Assembly (NCBI GenBank): GCA_963665915.2
Contig: CAXXSG010000005.1
Span: 1-64,000 of the forward strand
Reading direction: 5' to 3'
Length of the DNA: 64,000 nucleotides
From: JAFGRU01 sp963665915
GTDB taxonomy: Bacteria > Desulfobacterota > Desulfuromonadia > Desulfuromonadales > JAAYDE01
Below are positions 27,429 to 36,549 of this stretch, piece after piece. Below the pieces are notes generated by a model. That model made no database searches. It was given only the letters and a program-made list of their open reading frames with translations, and was not told the DNA's origin. Within the stretch, counting starts at the first letter, position 1; each line of letters starts with the position of its first letter. The position numbers and the translations under genes were made by a program.

Positions 27429-28619
27429 ATGATCAAGCTCAGAGTTCAAAAATATATATTCCGTGAAATTACCGTCCCCATGGGATTAGGCATCTTTATC
27501 CTGTCCTTTATCCTTCTGATGGGCAACCTTCTCAAACTAACAGACCTGGTCATCAACAAAGGCGTCCCTTTCAAGGAAATCGTTCTTCTTTTTTTTTATA
27601 TCTTTCCATCTTTCCTGGATATCAACCTTTCCATGGCTTTTCTTCTCGGTATTCTGATCGGTTTCGGCCGCCTCAGCGCCGATAGTGAAATAATTGCCAT
27701 GAAGGCTTCGGGGATAAGCATCGCGACCATGTTTAAACCGGTTATTGTCCTGTGCGTTATCGTCACCATTGCAATAGGCTGGGTTCTTTTTTATGCCAAG
27801 CCCATAAGCAGGGTCAGCTTTCGCGATCAGGTCTTCAGCATTGTCAATAATCGTTTGGCTACTGAACTTCAGCCGATGGTCTTTTACCACGATTTCGAAG
27901 GTGTCGTAATCTACGCTGAAAATGTCGATTCACGCTCGGGAAGACTGGAAAACATTTTTTTCCAGGACAATCGCGACCCTGCGACAACATCCACTATTTT
28001 CGCGCAACATGGAAATATTTCATCAAACTCAAAAACCATGGTTTTTTCAATAAACCTGGAAGACGGAACCATTCTAAATAAACCGGCCGAAGTAAATAAT
28101 CCCTCGTTCCAGATTTTGCGGTTCGACCAATACGACATCAACCTGCTCTTTGAGGCTAAAGGGAACTCTTCCAGACGCTCAAAACTTCAACCTAAAAACT
28201 TGACATTTGCCGGAATTCAAAAAGCACTTTCCACCCAACCATCTGCAAACGACCGCCATCTATTGAATATTGAGTGGCATAAGCGTCTTGCCATGACTTT
28301 TGCTCCTGTTCTTTTCGCTTTGCTTGGGGTTCCTTTAGGAATACATTCACCGCGCTCCGGAAAAATGGGCGGGTTTACTGTCGCCCTCCTGATCTTTTTG
28401 ACCTATTTTGTCCTTTCCTCTTTTGCCATAACCATCTGCGAGGATACCGACATCACTTTTTATGGTCTAATCTGGCTTCCAAATATCCTGTTTTTGCTGG
28501 CCGGGAGTTTCCTGGTTTGTTGTGCTTCATGGGAAAGGGGCATCCTTTCTTTTCTGCCAAAAATCAATGTGGCCCAACTGGTTTCAACCATTCAGAAAAT
28601 TCGACGAGGTGGTAAATGA
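27429..28619 (+). CDS. lptF: LPS export permease LptF
   Basis: The 396-residue protein is an LptF/LptG-family permease. It has helices at about 15-40, 60-82 and 100-122, then a large periplasmic beta-jellyroll (NVDSRSGRLENIFFQDNRD through ILNKPAEV), then three C-terminal helices (FAPVLFALLGVPLGIHSPRS onward). It forms, with LptG and the LptB ATPase, the inner-membrane part of the machine that extracts lipopolysaccharide. Its last four bases overlap lptG. LptB is not in the window. This indicates a Gram-negative outer membrane. Confidence 0.93.
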   Translation: MIKLRVQKYIFREITVPMGLGIFILSFILLMGNLLKLTDLVINKGVPFKEIVLLFFYIFPSFLDINLSMAFLLGILIGFGRLSADSEIIAMKASGISIATMFKPVIVLCVIVTIAIGWVLFYAKPISRVSFRDQVFSIVNNRLATELQPMVFYHDFEGVVIYAENVDSRSGRLENIFFQDNRDPATTSTIFAQHGNISSNSKTMVFSINLEDGTILNKPAEVNNPSFQILRFDQYDINLLFEAKGNSSRRSKLQPKNLTFAGIQKALSTQPSANDRHLLNIEWHKRLAMTFAPVLFALLGVPLGIHSPRSGKMGGFTVALLIFLTYFVLSSFAITICEDTDITFYGLIWLPNILFLLAGSFLVCCASWERGILSFLPKINVAQLVSTIQKIRRGGK

Positions 28620-29698
28620 CCATTCTCAACCGCATGGTCCTTTCCATCTTTGTTAAGTTTTCCTGCCTTGCCCTGGCCGCTTTCAGCGGCATCTATCTTC
28701 TAATTGAATTTTTTGAAAAAGTAGACAATTTTCTGGAGCACAGTGCCGGACTAAACCTTTATTTTGTCTATTTCCTTAATAAAATTCCTGTCATTGTTAC
28801 CCAAATGATCCCTCTGGCTATTCTCATGGGGGCTTTCATGACCATGGCGAGCCTTTCGCGCCACGGGGAATTGACGGCTATGTTTTCCAGTGGTGTCAGC
28901 CTTTTTGGTGTAACTTGGCCGATTCTGTCCATGGCGTTATTAATATCTGTAACCACCTTAGGCTTTAACGAATTTCTTTTACCGATACATGTTCAAAAAA
29001 CAAATCATGTTTATCGCCAGCAGGTTCAAGGGAAAAGGGATTTAACCCTAAACCTCGGGCAGATATGGTTCAAAGAGGGAAACGTCATAGTTAACATCCG
29101 CCTTGCCAACCCCCTGGAGAAGTCTCTTCAAGGGGTATTTGTCTATAAAATGAACGAGCATTTTCAGGTTCTTTCAAATTTGGAAGCGGATCGCGCCATT
29201 TTTTCCGACGGCAGATGGATTGGAAACAAAGTCCAAATTAGACATTTTGATCCCAAAACAAGTGATCTTTTAAACATAAAAATGCTCCGTGATCAGGATC
29301 TTGGTTTCTATAAAAATCCCGAAGAGTTTCAGGATGTAAAAACCAAAAGGGAAGAGATGAACTTCCAGAAACTATGGCAGTTATCACGCAAACTCAAGCA
29401 GGAAGGTTACGATGCGACAGGTTACGAGGTTGACATGCACACCCGTCTTTCAGCGCCATTTGCCTGCATCATAACAGCATTTCTGGGAATTCCTTTTGCG
29501 CTACGTGGAAGTAAGCGTACAGGCCTGGCGTTGGGAGTGGTCGTTTCAGTCAGTATCGGCATCGCCTACTATTTTACCAACGCTATTCTAATTGCTTTCG
29601 GTTACTCCTCCGTTTTACCGCCGGTGGTAGCCGCCTGGGCCGCCAATATACTTTTTTTCCTGCTCGGACTTTACCTTTTCCTTTCTCTCGAAAAATAA
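28616..29698 (+). CDS. lptG: LPS export permease LptG
   Basis: The 360-residue partner of LptF begins inside the lptF stop (ATGA). The architecture is the same: N-terminal FVKFSCLALAAFSGIYLLIE and IPVIVTQMIPLAILMGAFMT, the coupling segment SLSRHGELTAMFSSGVSLF, a periplasmic jellyroll, and C-terminal HTRLSAPFACIITAFLGIPF. It completes the LptFG heterodimer that moves LPS to the periplasmic bridge. No irregularities are seen. Confidence 0.93.
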   Translation: MTILNRMVLSIFVKFSCLALAAFSGIYLLIEFFEKVDNFLEHSAGLNLYFVYFLNKIPVIVTQMIPLAILMGAFMTMASLSRHGELTAMFSSGVSLFGVTWPILSMALLISVTTLGFNEFLLPIHVQKTNHVYRQQVQGKRDLTLNLGQIWFKEGNVIVNIRLANPLEKSLQGVFVYKMNEHFQVLSNLEADRAIFSDGRWIGNKVQIRHFDPKTSDLLNIKMLRDQDLGFYKNPEEFQDVKTKREEMNFQKLWQLSRKLKQEGYDATGYEVDMHTRLSAPFACIITAFLGIPFALRGSKRTGLALGVVVSVSIGIAYYFTNAILIAFGYSSVLPPVVAAWAANILFFLLGLYLFLSLEK

Positions 29699-29773
29699 CC
29701 GGCGTTATTCCTACTCCCTGTTGTGATTTCCACCGGTTATGATTTAATGATTGAAAACCGAGGGGAAAATCAT

Positions 29774-30619
29774 ATGAAATTTTCGGCATTTTTATTTTTC
29801 CTTTTCACATCCCTGGCTTCCAATTCAGCCCTTGCTCTGGAAATGCTTTCCGTTTCGCCTCAGCGGACCCAACCTGGTCAGGTCATCCGTGTGACCGGAG
29901 GCCCTTTTGAAGGGAATGTCAGGATTTACATTGGCGATCAGACTGTTCAACCCTTGTCAATCCAGGAAAGAGAAATTCTGTTCAAAGTCCCGGACCTGTC
30001 CGAAGGAGAATATCTCCTTTTTCTTCGCAGTGACGAGGAGGACTCCAGAGCCTTCAGGCTTGAGGTGGAAGAAAAACCCCCAGTCATTTATTTATTAATC
30101 CCCTCGGTTGTGGACGAGTGCACTACCGACACCCTATCCCGCTATGAAGTTCAAGGTGATAATTTTCAACGCGGAGCTATCCTGTTGTTGGACGGCACGG
30201 TTGTCCCTTCTGTTCGCCAGAACGCCCAAACCCTCACCTTGACTCCTCCTTATCTCAAGGGCGGAATTCATCAGGTCCAGGCCGTTAACCCCAGTGGCCG
30301 AAAATCACTTCCCCAGGCCCTTCTCGTCAACAATCAACCCGAAATCTTTTCAGTATTTCAGGGTGATGACAATGTCAATTCCTACGAGCTTTACATTCAA
30401 GGGAAAAACTTTTTCTCCAACTCAAAACTTCTGGTGGACGGCCGCCCAATCCGCACTGTTTCCGGGATCCCGGCTCAGACGGAAATTGTCCGCTATGTCG
30501 ACTGCAATACTTTAGTTTACATTCGATATCCCTACAGCCGGGAACTCAAGCAGGTTTCTCTTCGGGTCGTTAATCCCAACGGCACGCAGACGCCCCCTTT
30601 TTCAGTCACTATTCCCTGA
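29774..30619 (+). CDS. Exported IPT/TIG-domain protein
   Basis: The 281-residue protein starts at ATG 29774 behind aggggaa and has a signal peptide MKFSAFLFFLFTSLASNSALA. The mature part consists of three immunoglobulin-like IPT/TIG repeats: LSVSPQRTQPGQVIRVTGGP, then RYEVQGDNFQRGAILLLDG, then ELYIQGKNFFSNSKLLVDGR, each with the G-x-x-F pattern, ending in VNPNGTQTPPFSVTIP. It is probably periplasmic or surface-exposed and may bind protein or carbohydrate. It follows lptG by 75 bases and may share its transcript. The precise role is unknown. Confidence 0.8.
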   Translation: MKFSAFLFFLFTSLASNSALALEMLSVSPQRTQPGQVIRVTGGPFEGNVRIYIGDQTVQPLSIQEREILFKVPDLSEGEYLLFLRSDEEDSRAFRLEVEEKPPVIYLLIPSVVDECTTDTLSRYEVQGDNFQRGAILLLDGTVVPSVRQNAQTLTLTPPYLKGGIHQVQAVNPSGRKSLPQALLVNNQPEIFSVFQGDDNVNSYELYIQGKNFFSNSKLLVDGRPIRTVSGIPAQTEIVRYVDCNTLVYIRYPYSRELKQVSLRVVNPNGTQTPPFSVTIP

Positions 30620-30681
30620 TCCGGTAGATTTTTTTCTTTTCAAAAAGAATTTTGCATGTCAGTATCCATAAATCATATTAA

Positions 30682-30702
30682 TTTGATCGTATTTATATCA
30701 AA
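30682..30702. promoter_or_regulatory. Candidate operator upstream of the Rrf2 regulator
   Basis: TTTGAT (30682-30687) is mirrored by ATCAAA (30697-30702) with 9 bases between, ending 9 bases before the regulator start. Position suggests autoregulation. The half-sites are AT-rich, so chance is not excluded. Confidence 0.35.
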
Positions 30703-30711
30703 AAGGTTGTC

Positions 30712-31167
30712 ATGAAAATCAGCTATAAGGGGGATTACGCCCTCAAGGCGATACTTTACCTCGCCCATCATTATGAAAAAGGTCGTATTGTTCCAATCAC
30801 GGAAATTGCCGATGCGAACGATATCCCCCGTAAGTTTCTCGAGCAGATCATGCAGATTCTGAAAGGGTCTGGATTTGTCGAAAGTAAAAGGGGGATTGCC
30901 GGCGGTTTTTTTTTAAGAAAGGCCCCCGAAAAAATTTTACTCGGAGAAATTGTCCGCCTTATCGAAGGGGATATAGAACCTATCCCCTGTGCCAAAAACC
31001 CTCCGGAAATCTGCTGTAACGACTTCAGTATTTGCGCATTCAAGGAGATATGGGTAAAAGTCACGCTGGCTGTGTCGGAAGTAATCGACCAAGTGACTTT
31101 TGCCGACATCATGCAACGGCAGCAGGAATTGAAGGAAGTTCAGCGAGGTTATTCATACCAGATTTAA
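30712..31167 (+). CDS. Rrf2-family regulator (IscR/CymR-like)
   Basis: The 151-residue protein has the Rrf2 winged helix: MKISYKGDYALKAILYLAHH, recognition region IPRKFLEQIMQILKGSGFVE and wing SKRGIAGGFFLRKAPE. Four Cys in the segment PCAKNPPEICCNDFSIC fit the cluster-binding loop of Fe-S-sensing members. It is followed at 12 bases by metY and then cysK, an arrangement that points to control of sulfur amino acid synthesis, as CymR does in Firmicutes, perhaps sensing Fe-S or sulfide status (inference). Confidence 0.87.
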   Translation: MKISYKGDYALKAILYLAHHYEKGRIVPITEIADANDIPRKFLEQIMQILKGSGFVESKRGIAGGFFLRKAPEKILLGEIVRLIEGDIEPIPCAKNPPEICCNDFSICAFKEIWVKVTLAVSEVIDQVTFADIMQRQQELKEVQRGYSYQI

Positions 31168-31179
31168 ATGGAGACACAC

Positions 31180-32469
31180 ATGATTGAAAAACAATATGGA
31201 TTTGAAACTCTGGCTCTGCATGCCGGTCAGGAACCTGACCCGACCACTCTTGCCCGGGCGGTTCCGGTCTGTCGCAGCAGTTCTTTCGTTTTTCGCGATA
31301 CGGAACATGCGGCAAATCTTTTCGCTCTGAAAGAATTGGGCAATATCTACACCCGCCTGATGAATCCTACCCAGGATGTACTCGAAAAAAGGGTTGCTGC
31401 CCTGGAGGGAGGTGCCGCCGCCCTGGCGCTGGCATCCGGAACATCCGCCATATTTTATACCATGATCAACATTCTGGAAATGGGGAATGAAATAGTATCC
31501 GCTAACAATCTCTATGGCGGCACATTCACCATGTTCAACAACATTTTGCCTCAGTTCGGAATCAGGACCCGTTTTGTCGATCCTGTTAAATCACAGGACT
31601 TCGAAAAAGCGATCAATGAAAAAACCAGGGTTATTTTTATCGAAACCATCGGCAACCCTGTTCTAACCGTCACCGATATAGAGGCCGTCGCCACTATTGC
31701 TCAAAAACATAACCTCCCGCTGGTGGTTGATTCTACATTCACCACCCCTTATCTCCTGCGTCCCTTTGAGCATGGAGCGGACATCGTCGTCCACTCCCTC
31801 ACCAAATGGTTGGGCGGACATGGCACCGCCATTGGCGGGATTGTCGTCGATTCGGGTAAATTCGACTGGACCGACCCCAAGTTCACCCTCTTCAACGAGC
31901 CTGACGAGAGTTACCACAACCTCCGTTACGCTCACGATCTCGGCGAACTCAACCCGTTGGCTTTTATCCTGAGAATGAGACTGGTTCCCCTTCGCAATCT
32001 CGGGGCCTGCATCTCCCCAGATAACGCCTGGATGTTTCTCCAGGGAATCGAAACCCTGCCGCTGCGCATGGAGCGTCATTGCGACAACGCCCTTCAGGTA
32101 GCTCGCCACCTTCAACAACACCCCAAGGTTTCCTGGGTCCGTTATCCAGGCCTTCCTGATGATCCCACTTATCAGACAGCGAAAAAATATATGGGGAAAG
32201 GATTCGGGGGTATGGTTGTTTTCGGAACCAGGGGTGGTTATGAAGCCGGGAAGAATTTCATCAACAACCTGGCTCTTGTCTCCCATCTTGCAAATGTCGG
32301 GGATGCCAAGAGCCTCGCCATTCATCCCGCCAGCACCACCCACTCTCAGCTTACGGAAGAGGAACAGAACGCTTGTGGGCTCGCTCCAGAAATGGTGCGC
32401 CTCTCTATCGGCATCGAAACTGTCAGCGACCTGATTGACGATATCGATCAGGCTCTGGAAAAGACTTGA
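31180..32469 (+). CDS. metY: O-acetylhomoserine sulfhydrylase
   Basis: The 429-residue PLP enzyme belongs to the Cys/Met metabolism family. ATG 31180 is chosen because GGAGA at 31170-31174 precedes it. Features: YGFETLALHAGQEPDPTT, TRLMNPTQDVLEKRVAALEG, SGTSAIFYTMINIL, VVDSTFTTPYL and the PLP lysine in HSLTKWLGGHGTAIGG. The GVGDAKSLAIHPASTTHSQL region resembles NVGDAKSLAIHPASTTHSQL of MetY rather than MetB. It makes homocysteine from O-acetylhomoserine and sulfide. It is in an operon with the Rrf2 regulator and cysK. Confidence 0.93.
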   Translation: MIEKQYGFETLALHAGQEPDPTTLARAVPVCRSSSFVFRDTEHAANLFALKELGNIYTRLMNPTQDVLEKRVAALEGGAAALALASGTSAIFYTMINILEMGNEIVSANNLYGGTFTMFNNILPQFGIRTRFVDPVKSQDFEKAINEKTRVIFIETIGNPVLTVTDIEAVATIAQKHNLPLVVDSTFTTPYLLRPFEHGADIVVHSLTKWLGGHGTAIGGIVVDSGKFDWTDPKFTLFNEPDESYHNLRYAHDLGELNPLAFILRMRLVPLRNLGACISPDNAWMFLQGIETLPLRMERHCDNALQVARHLQQHPKVSWVRYPGLPDDPTYQTAKKYMGKGFGGMVVFGTRGGYEAGKNFINNLALVSHLANVGDAKSLAIHPASTTHSQLTEEEQNACGLAPEMVRLSIGIETVSDLIDDIDQALEKT

Positions 32470-32513
32470 AACAAATAACACCCCACAAGGGTTAATAAAC
32501 CATTGGAGTCAGC

Positions 32514-33488
32514 ATGCCAGGCTATTTTGAAGAAAACTCCCTATCTATCGGAGGCACGCCCCTTGTCAAACTTAATCGTATCACCCGGAACAGTAAAGGA
32601 ACCGTGCTTGGAAAAATTGAGGGTCGCAATCCGGCTTATTCAGTAAAATGCCGAATCGGTGCTTCCATGGTGTGGGACGCCGAAAAAAAAGGGTTACTGA
32701 AGGCGGGAATGGAAATCATTGAACCAACCAGCGGTAATACCGGGATCGCCCTCGCTTTCGTGGCCGCCGCCCGTGGCTATAAGCTTAGTTTGACCATGCC
32801 TGAAACCATGAGCATCGAACGGCGGAAAATCCTCAAGGCTTTCGGCGCCAATCTGATCCTCACCGACGGCGCCCTAGGGATGAAAGGGGCGATCGACAAG
32901 GCCGAGGAAATTCAGCAAAGCGACCCTGATCGCTATATTTTGATGCAACAGTTTTCCAATCCGGCCAATCCAGCCATTCATGAGACGACAACAGGGCCGG
33001 AAATCTGGAGCGACACGAACGGTGAAATAGATGCGCTGGTCGCTGGGGTCGGCACCGGCGGCACAATTACTGGCATATCTCGGTATATCAAACTTCAAGA
33101 AAAAAAGAGGATAACCAGCGTTGCTGTCGAACCTGCGAACAGCCCCGTCATCTCCCAGCATCTTGAAGGATCCAGTCTCCAACCCGGGCCGCATAAAATT
33201 CAAGGTATCGGAGCCGGCTTTATCCCTCAAAATCTCGATCTGAAGTTGGTCGATCGGGTGGAGCAGGTCAGCAACGAAGAGGCCGTAGAATTTGCCCGTC
33301 GACTGGCCCTTGAAGAAGGGATTCTGGCGGGGATATCTTGCGGCGCGGCTGCGGCCGTGGCCTGCCGTATTGCGGCGGAAAAGGAATTTGACGGAAAGAC
33401 CATTGTCGTTATCTTGCCCGATTCAGGAGAACGCTATCTTTCAAGTATTCTTTTCGAAGGCTTGTTTGATGATCGGACAGGATTATAG
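32514..33488 (+). CDS. cysK: Cysteine synthase A
   Basis: The 324-residue PLP enzyme has IGGTPLVKLNRI, the lysine in NPAYSVKCRIGASMVWD (SVKCR form, as in enteric CysK), the substrate loop EPTSGNTGIALAFVAAARGY, the glycine loop GVGTGGTITGISRYI and a C-terminal Ser in VVILPDSGERYLSS. It condenses O-acetylserine with sulfide to cysteine. It begins 45 bases after metY behind ttggagtc. Together the operon assimilates sulfide into both cysteine and homocysteine. Confidence 0.95.
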   Translation: MPGYFEENSLSIGGTPLVKLNRITRNSKGTVLGKIEGRNPAYSVKCRIGASMVWDAEKKGLLKAGMEIIEPTSGNTGIALAFVAAARGYKLSLTMPETMSIERRKILKAFGANLILTDGALGMKGAIDKAEEIQQSDPDRYILMQQFSNPANPAIHETTTGPEIWSDTNGEIDALVAGVGTGGTITGISRYIKLQEKKRITSVAVEPANSPVISQHLEGSSLQPGPHKIQGIGAGFIPQNLDLKLVDRVEQVSNEEAVEFARRLALEEGILAGISCGAAAAVACRIAAEKEFDGKTIVVILPDSGERYLSSILFEGLFDDRTGL

Positions 33489-33838
33489 GTTGTACCAAAA
33501 ACCAGTGACTTGGAGTATTTTTAGTGAAGTACTACTTCAAGTCACTGGTTTTAATTATGACGCACGAAAGGTTCTCTCAGAACAACCTTTGTTCCGGTTA
33601 TTTGGTTGATTCCAAGGGAATGAACCTGCTGCGCGGTGGAAGAAATTTTAAAATGACGTCACGGATACAAGTTAGTGCCCTGTGTGGTTGATCCTCTTCA
33701 CCAATCCAGGTTCTTTTGCTTGCTGCCGTCGTTACGCATCTTTGGCTTAGACATCACCAGGCCTACGTCGATGCGCCTTTGCATCAACCAAAATCCCTCA
33801 GAATTCATTGACAGCATTAACCAAACAGGCCACTTGAT
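33489..33838. other. Gene-free region with long hairpin
   Basis: About 350 bases between the convergent cysK and DJ-1 genes. The left part contains the hairpin at 33498-33552; the rest shows no supported gene or motif. A 97-codon frame at 33675-33968 runs antisense into the DJ-1 gene and has no protein-like features. Confidence 0.5.
33498..33552 (+). terminator. Long perfect hairpin after cysK
   Basis: AAAACCAGTGACTTG (33498-33512) pairs with CAAGTCACTGGTTTT (33538-33552), a 15-bp perfect stem. The 25-base loop contains a smaller AGTA/TACT pairing. It lies 10 bases after the cysK stop. There is no T-run beyond TTTT, so it may stabilise the mRNA as well as terminate. Confidence 0.7.
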
Positions 33839-34384
33839 TCAACCACTGAAAACAATCTGGTTCTTTACCTCATTGGCTTTCCCCTCCCCTGCCAGCGCAG
33901 CAATGATGCCAAGAGAAAAACGAATTGCCGTTCCGGGCCCGGCGCTGGTGATTATATTCCCGTCCTGAACGACCTCTCGATCTACATATGTTGCACCGGT
34001 AATGTTCTTGTTTACGCCGGGATAGCAAGTATAAGTCTTCCCTTTTAAAATACCGGCTTCGAAAAAAACCTTGGGTGCGGCACAGATAGCGCAGCATAAA
34101 ATGCCGTCCCGGAAGAATCCTCGAACTGTTTTTAATACCGGCTCGGACTCGGCCAGAGTTTTATACCCAGGACCGCCTGGAAGGATCAGGGCATCATAAA
34201 GACCGGTGACTTTTTCGAGCAGGGTATCCGCATCGATTCTGACACCCTGGCGTCCTGTCACAGCCAGATTATCCAGACTAGCGGTCACAACCTCGAATTC
34301 CGCTCTTCGCAAGAGATCGACAGGGGTGATCGCTTCGATCTCTTCAAACCCGTCAGTCAAAAGTATCAGCACTTTCTTACTCAT
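33839..34384 (-). CDS. DJ-1/PfpI-family protein
   Basis: The 181-residue protein starts at ATG 34384 behind AGGAG. It has the DJ-1 fold: KKVLILLTDGFEEIEAITPV with the conserved Glu, YDALILPGGPGYKTLAESE, and the nucleophile elbow GILCCAICAAPKVFFEAG with the reactive Cys. The length and sequence fit the YajL/DJ-1 group, reported as chaperone or deglycase-like thiol proteins in oxidative stress. The adjacent cysteine before the nucleophile (C-C-A-I-C) is a feature worth noting. It is monocistronic. Confidence 0.88.
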   Translation of the reverse strand: MSKKVLILLTDGFEEIEAITPVDLLRRAEFEVVTASLDNLAVTGRQGVRIDADTLLEKVTGLYDALILPGGPGYKTLAESEPVLKTVRGFFRDGILCCAICAAPKVFFEAGILKGKTYTCYPGVNKNITGATYVDREVVQDGNIITSAGPGTAIRFSLGIIAALAGEGKANEVKNQIVFSG

Positions 34385-34587
34385 ATATTTCTCCTGAAAT
34401 ATGTAATTTTTTATCCTCTTTGATCTCAACAAGTTTTTTTCAAAGAACAATTTTAACTGATAAAAGAACCTGGCGAAAGCTTGTTTCAGGGACGTGGCCC
34501 CTGATTTTTAGTTCATGAAATTATGAGGATATAAAAATGAAAAGTTTTTCCTGGAAAGTGGATTTCTTATAAACGTTTTTTTGATGA

Positions 34588-36240
34588 TTAAACATACGGC
34601 ACGTACCTTGGCTTATACATGGAATTTTCCATGTGCGTTTCAAGATCCCCCTGGAGATTTTTTTTAGCCACCCCGGCTTCAGTCGCCAGTTCGGCAACGG
34701 CAGCAGCAATTCTGGCGGAAATCCGGCGAATTTCCCGAAATGGTGGAAAAAGCCGCTCCTTGCAAAGGTCATCGTCGCTCACCTGTGCGGCCAGTGTTCG
34801 AGCCGCGGCCAGGAACATTTTATCAGTGACCCGTGACGCGCCGGACTCGACAATCCCCAGGCCGATTCCCGGAAAGACGTAAGCATTGTTCCCCTGACTC
34901 GGGTCGCAGGTTTTTCCCTCTATTGTAACCGACGGGAAAGGGCTTCCACTGGCAAAAACAGCACGCCCTTCCGTCCAGGTATAAGCTTCCGCCGCCGTAC
35001 ATTCTGATTTTGAGGTTGGATTCGAAAGTGCAAAAATTATCGGCCGCCGATTAATTTCAGCCATCTTTTGAAGAACTTTCTTGTCAAAGGCTCCCCCCAA
35101 ACCGGATACGCCGATAATAATTGTCGGTTGCAGCGCCTGAATAGAGGAGTAGAAATTCGCTAGATGCCGGTGTTCATGGGCAAAGGGCAGCTTGTGCTCA
35201 GCGAGGTGGTCACGTCCCTTAACCACCAGCCCTTTCGAATCCACAAACCAGCATTTGCTGCGTGCCTCAATTTCTTCCATGCCGCCCTGAATCATCGCCG
35301 ACACGATCAACTCCCCGATCCCGATACCGGCCTCCCCTGCCCCGAGAAATAATATTTTCTGGTCCTTAAAACCGCCACCAGCGATCCGTATGGCATTGAA
35401 AATCCCGGCCAGGGTTACACAGGCAGTGCCCTGAATATCATCATTAAAGCAGCAGAAGCGATCCCGGTATTTGTTCAGAAGTCGGAAAGCGTTTTGATTT
35501 CCAAAATCCTCAAACTGAATCAGAACCCCAGGGTAATGTTCCTGAGCCGCAATCATGAATTCTTCGAGAATGTCATCATAACGTTGGCCGTGGATGCGAT
35601 CCTGTCTCAGCCCAATGTAGAGCGGATCATTCAATTGCTCAACATTATGAGTCCCCACATCAATGACCACAGGGAGACAATGCCGGTGGTGAATTCCGGC
35701 ACAGACAGTATAAAGATTTAATTTGCCAATGGGAATGCCCATCCCGGCCGCACCAAGATCGCCTAGGCCGAGTATTCTCTCACCGTCTGTGACGACAATA
35801 ACCCGCACCTCTTTTTCGTGCCATTCACCCAATAGCTGGGAAAAACGCCCTTTCTGTTCAGCCGTTAAAAACAGGCCGTTTGGGCGGCGAAAAATATGTG
35901 AATATTCAAGGCAGGCCTGGCCAACGGTTGGGGTATAGATAATGGGCAGCATTTCCTCGATGTGATCCAGCAGAACCCGGTAAAAGAGAGTCAGGTTGCG
36001 ATCCATCAGGGCGATAAGAAAAATATATTTTTCAATATCCGTCGGTTTTTTTCTGAAATTTTCGAGAATACGGTGGGCCTGCTCCTCCATGCTAAAAACT
36101 GCAGGCGGCAATAGCCCTTCCAGCCCGAGAGCCTTGCGCTCAGCCATGGAAAAGGCCGTTCCTTTATTATAAAAATTGTCATGCAGAAGTTGAATTCCGG
36201 TCGGTAGTTTGCTTTTTTGAAAAAAATTATTTTCCTTCAC
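34588..36240 (-). CDS. maeA: NAD-type malic enzyme
   Basis: The 550-residue enzyme is full-length. Features: FLIALMDRNLTLFYRVL, ILPIIYTPTVGQACLEYS-like substrate region, VIVVTDGERILGLGDLGAAG, the metal-binding QFEDFGNQNAF and CCFNDDIQGTACVTLAGI, the dinucleotide fold FLGAGEAGIGIGELI and FALSNPTSKSECTAAEAYTW. It decarboxylates malate to pyruvate with NAD(P)+. The length matches the large SfcA/MaeA type. With pckG at 50.7 kb it supplies the link between C4 acids and pyruvate/PEP. The gene appears monocistronic. Confidence 0.94.
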   Translation of the reverse strand: MKENNFFQKSKLPTGIQLLHDNFYNKGTAFSMAERKALGLEGLLPPAVFSMEEQAHRILENFRKKPTDIEKYIFLIALMDRNLTLFYRVLLDHIEEMLPIIYTPTVGQACLEYSHIFRRPNGLFLTAEQKGRFSQLLGEWHEKEVRVIVVTDGERILGLGDLGAAGMGIPIGKLNLYTVCAGIHHRHCLPVVIDVGTHNVEQLNDPLYIGLRQDRIHGQRYDDILEEFMIAAQEHYPGVLIQFEDFGNQNAFRLLNKYRDRFCCFNDDIQGTACVTLAGIFNAIRIAGGGFKDQKILFLGAGEAGIGIGELIVSAMIQGGMEEIEARSKCWFVDSKGLVVKGRDHLAEHKLPFAHEHRHLANFYSSIQALQPTIIIGVSGLGGAFDKKVLQKMAEINRRPIIFALSNPTSKSECTAAEAYTWTEGRAVFASGSPFPSVTIEGKTCDPSQGNNAYVFPGIGLGIVESGASRVTDKMFLAAARTLAAQVSDDDLCKERLFPPFREIRRISARIAAAVAELATEAGVAKKNLQGDLETHMENSMYKPRYVPYV

Positions 36241-36549
36241 AACTTTTCCTTTTTATTTAGAATCAGACCACCCGGTTTAGTGCACAAACATGAAGTGAAA
36301 AAGTTTTAGCCGAAAAGAAACCTATCGGTTCATCGGGGGAAACTCTTTATTGGCAACTTACCTATAACAGAATGTCCCGATCATTCAAGGTTTAATCTGT
36401 TACCGTTTCTATCTCAAATGTTTTTGTAATCAAAGACAATCGTTGGGAAAACCGGATTTAAGAACAGAAGGTTTCCTGTCAAAAAAACTTTAAAAATGAA
36501 AAAGCCGGTCGAGAAATGACCGGCTTTTTAAACATGGAATCACTAATGA
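36241..36549. other. Intergenic region upstream of malic enzyme
   Basis: 309 bases holding the maeA promoter (not resolved) and the terminator at 36499-36529 of the next gene to the right. Nothing else is recognisable. Confidence 0.5.
36499..36530 (-). terminator. Terminator of the cNMP-binding protein gene
   Basis: AAAAAGCCGGTC (36499-36510) pairs perfectly with GACCGGCTTTTT (36518-36529) around a 7-base loop, 20 bases past the stop of the minus-strand gene at 36550. Confidence 0.87.

Noticed and set aside
33675..33968. 97-codon frame antisense to the DJ-1 gene
   Set aside because: Starts in non-coding DNA and runs into the antisense of a clear gene; no protein features.
34482..34508. TCAGGG/CCCTGA hairpin with T-run on the plus strand
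   Set aside because: No plus-strand gene ends here; for the minus-strand genes it lacks a T-run, so it is not called as a terminator.
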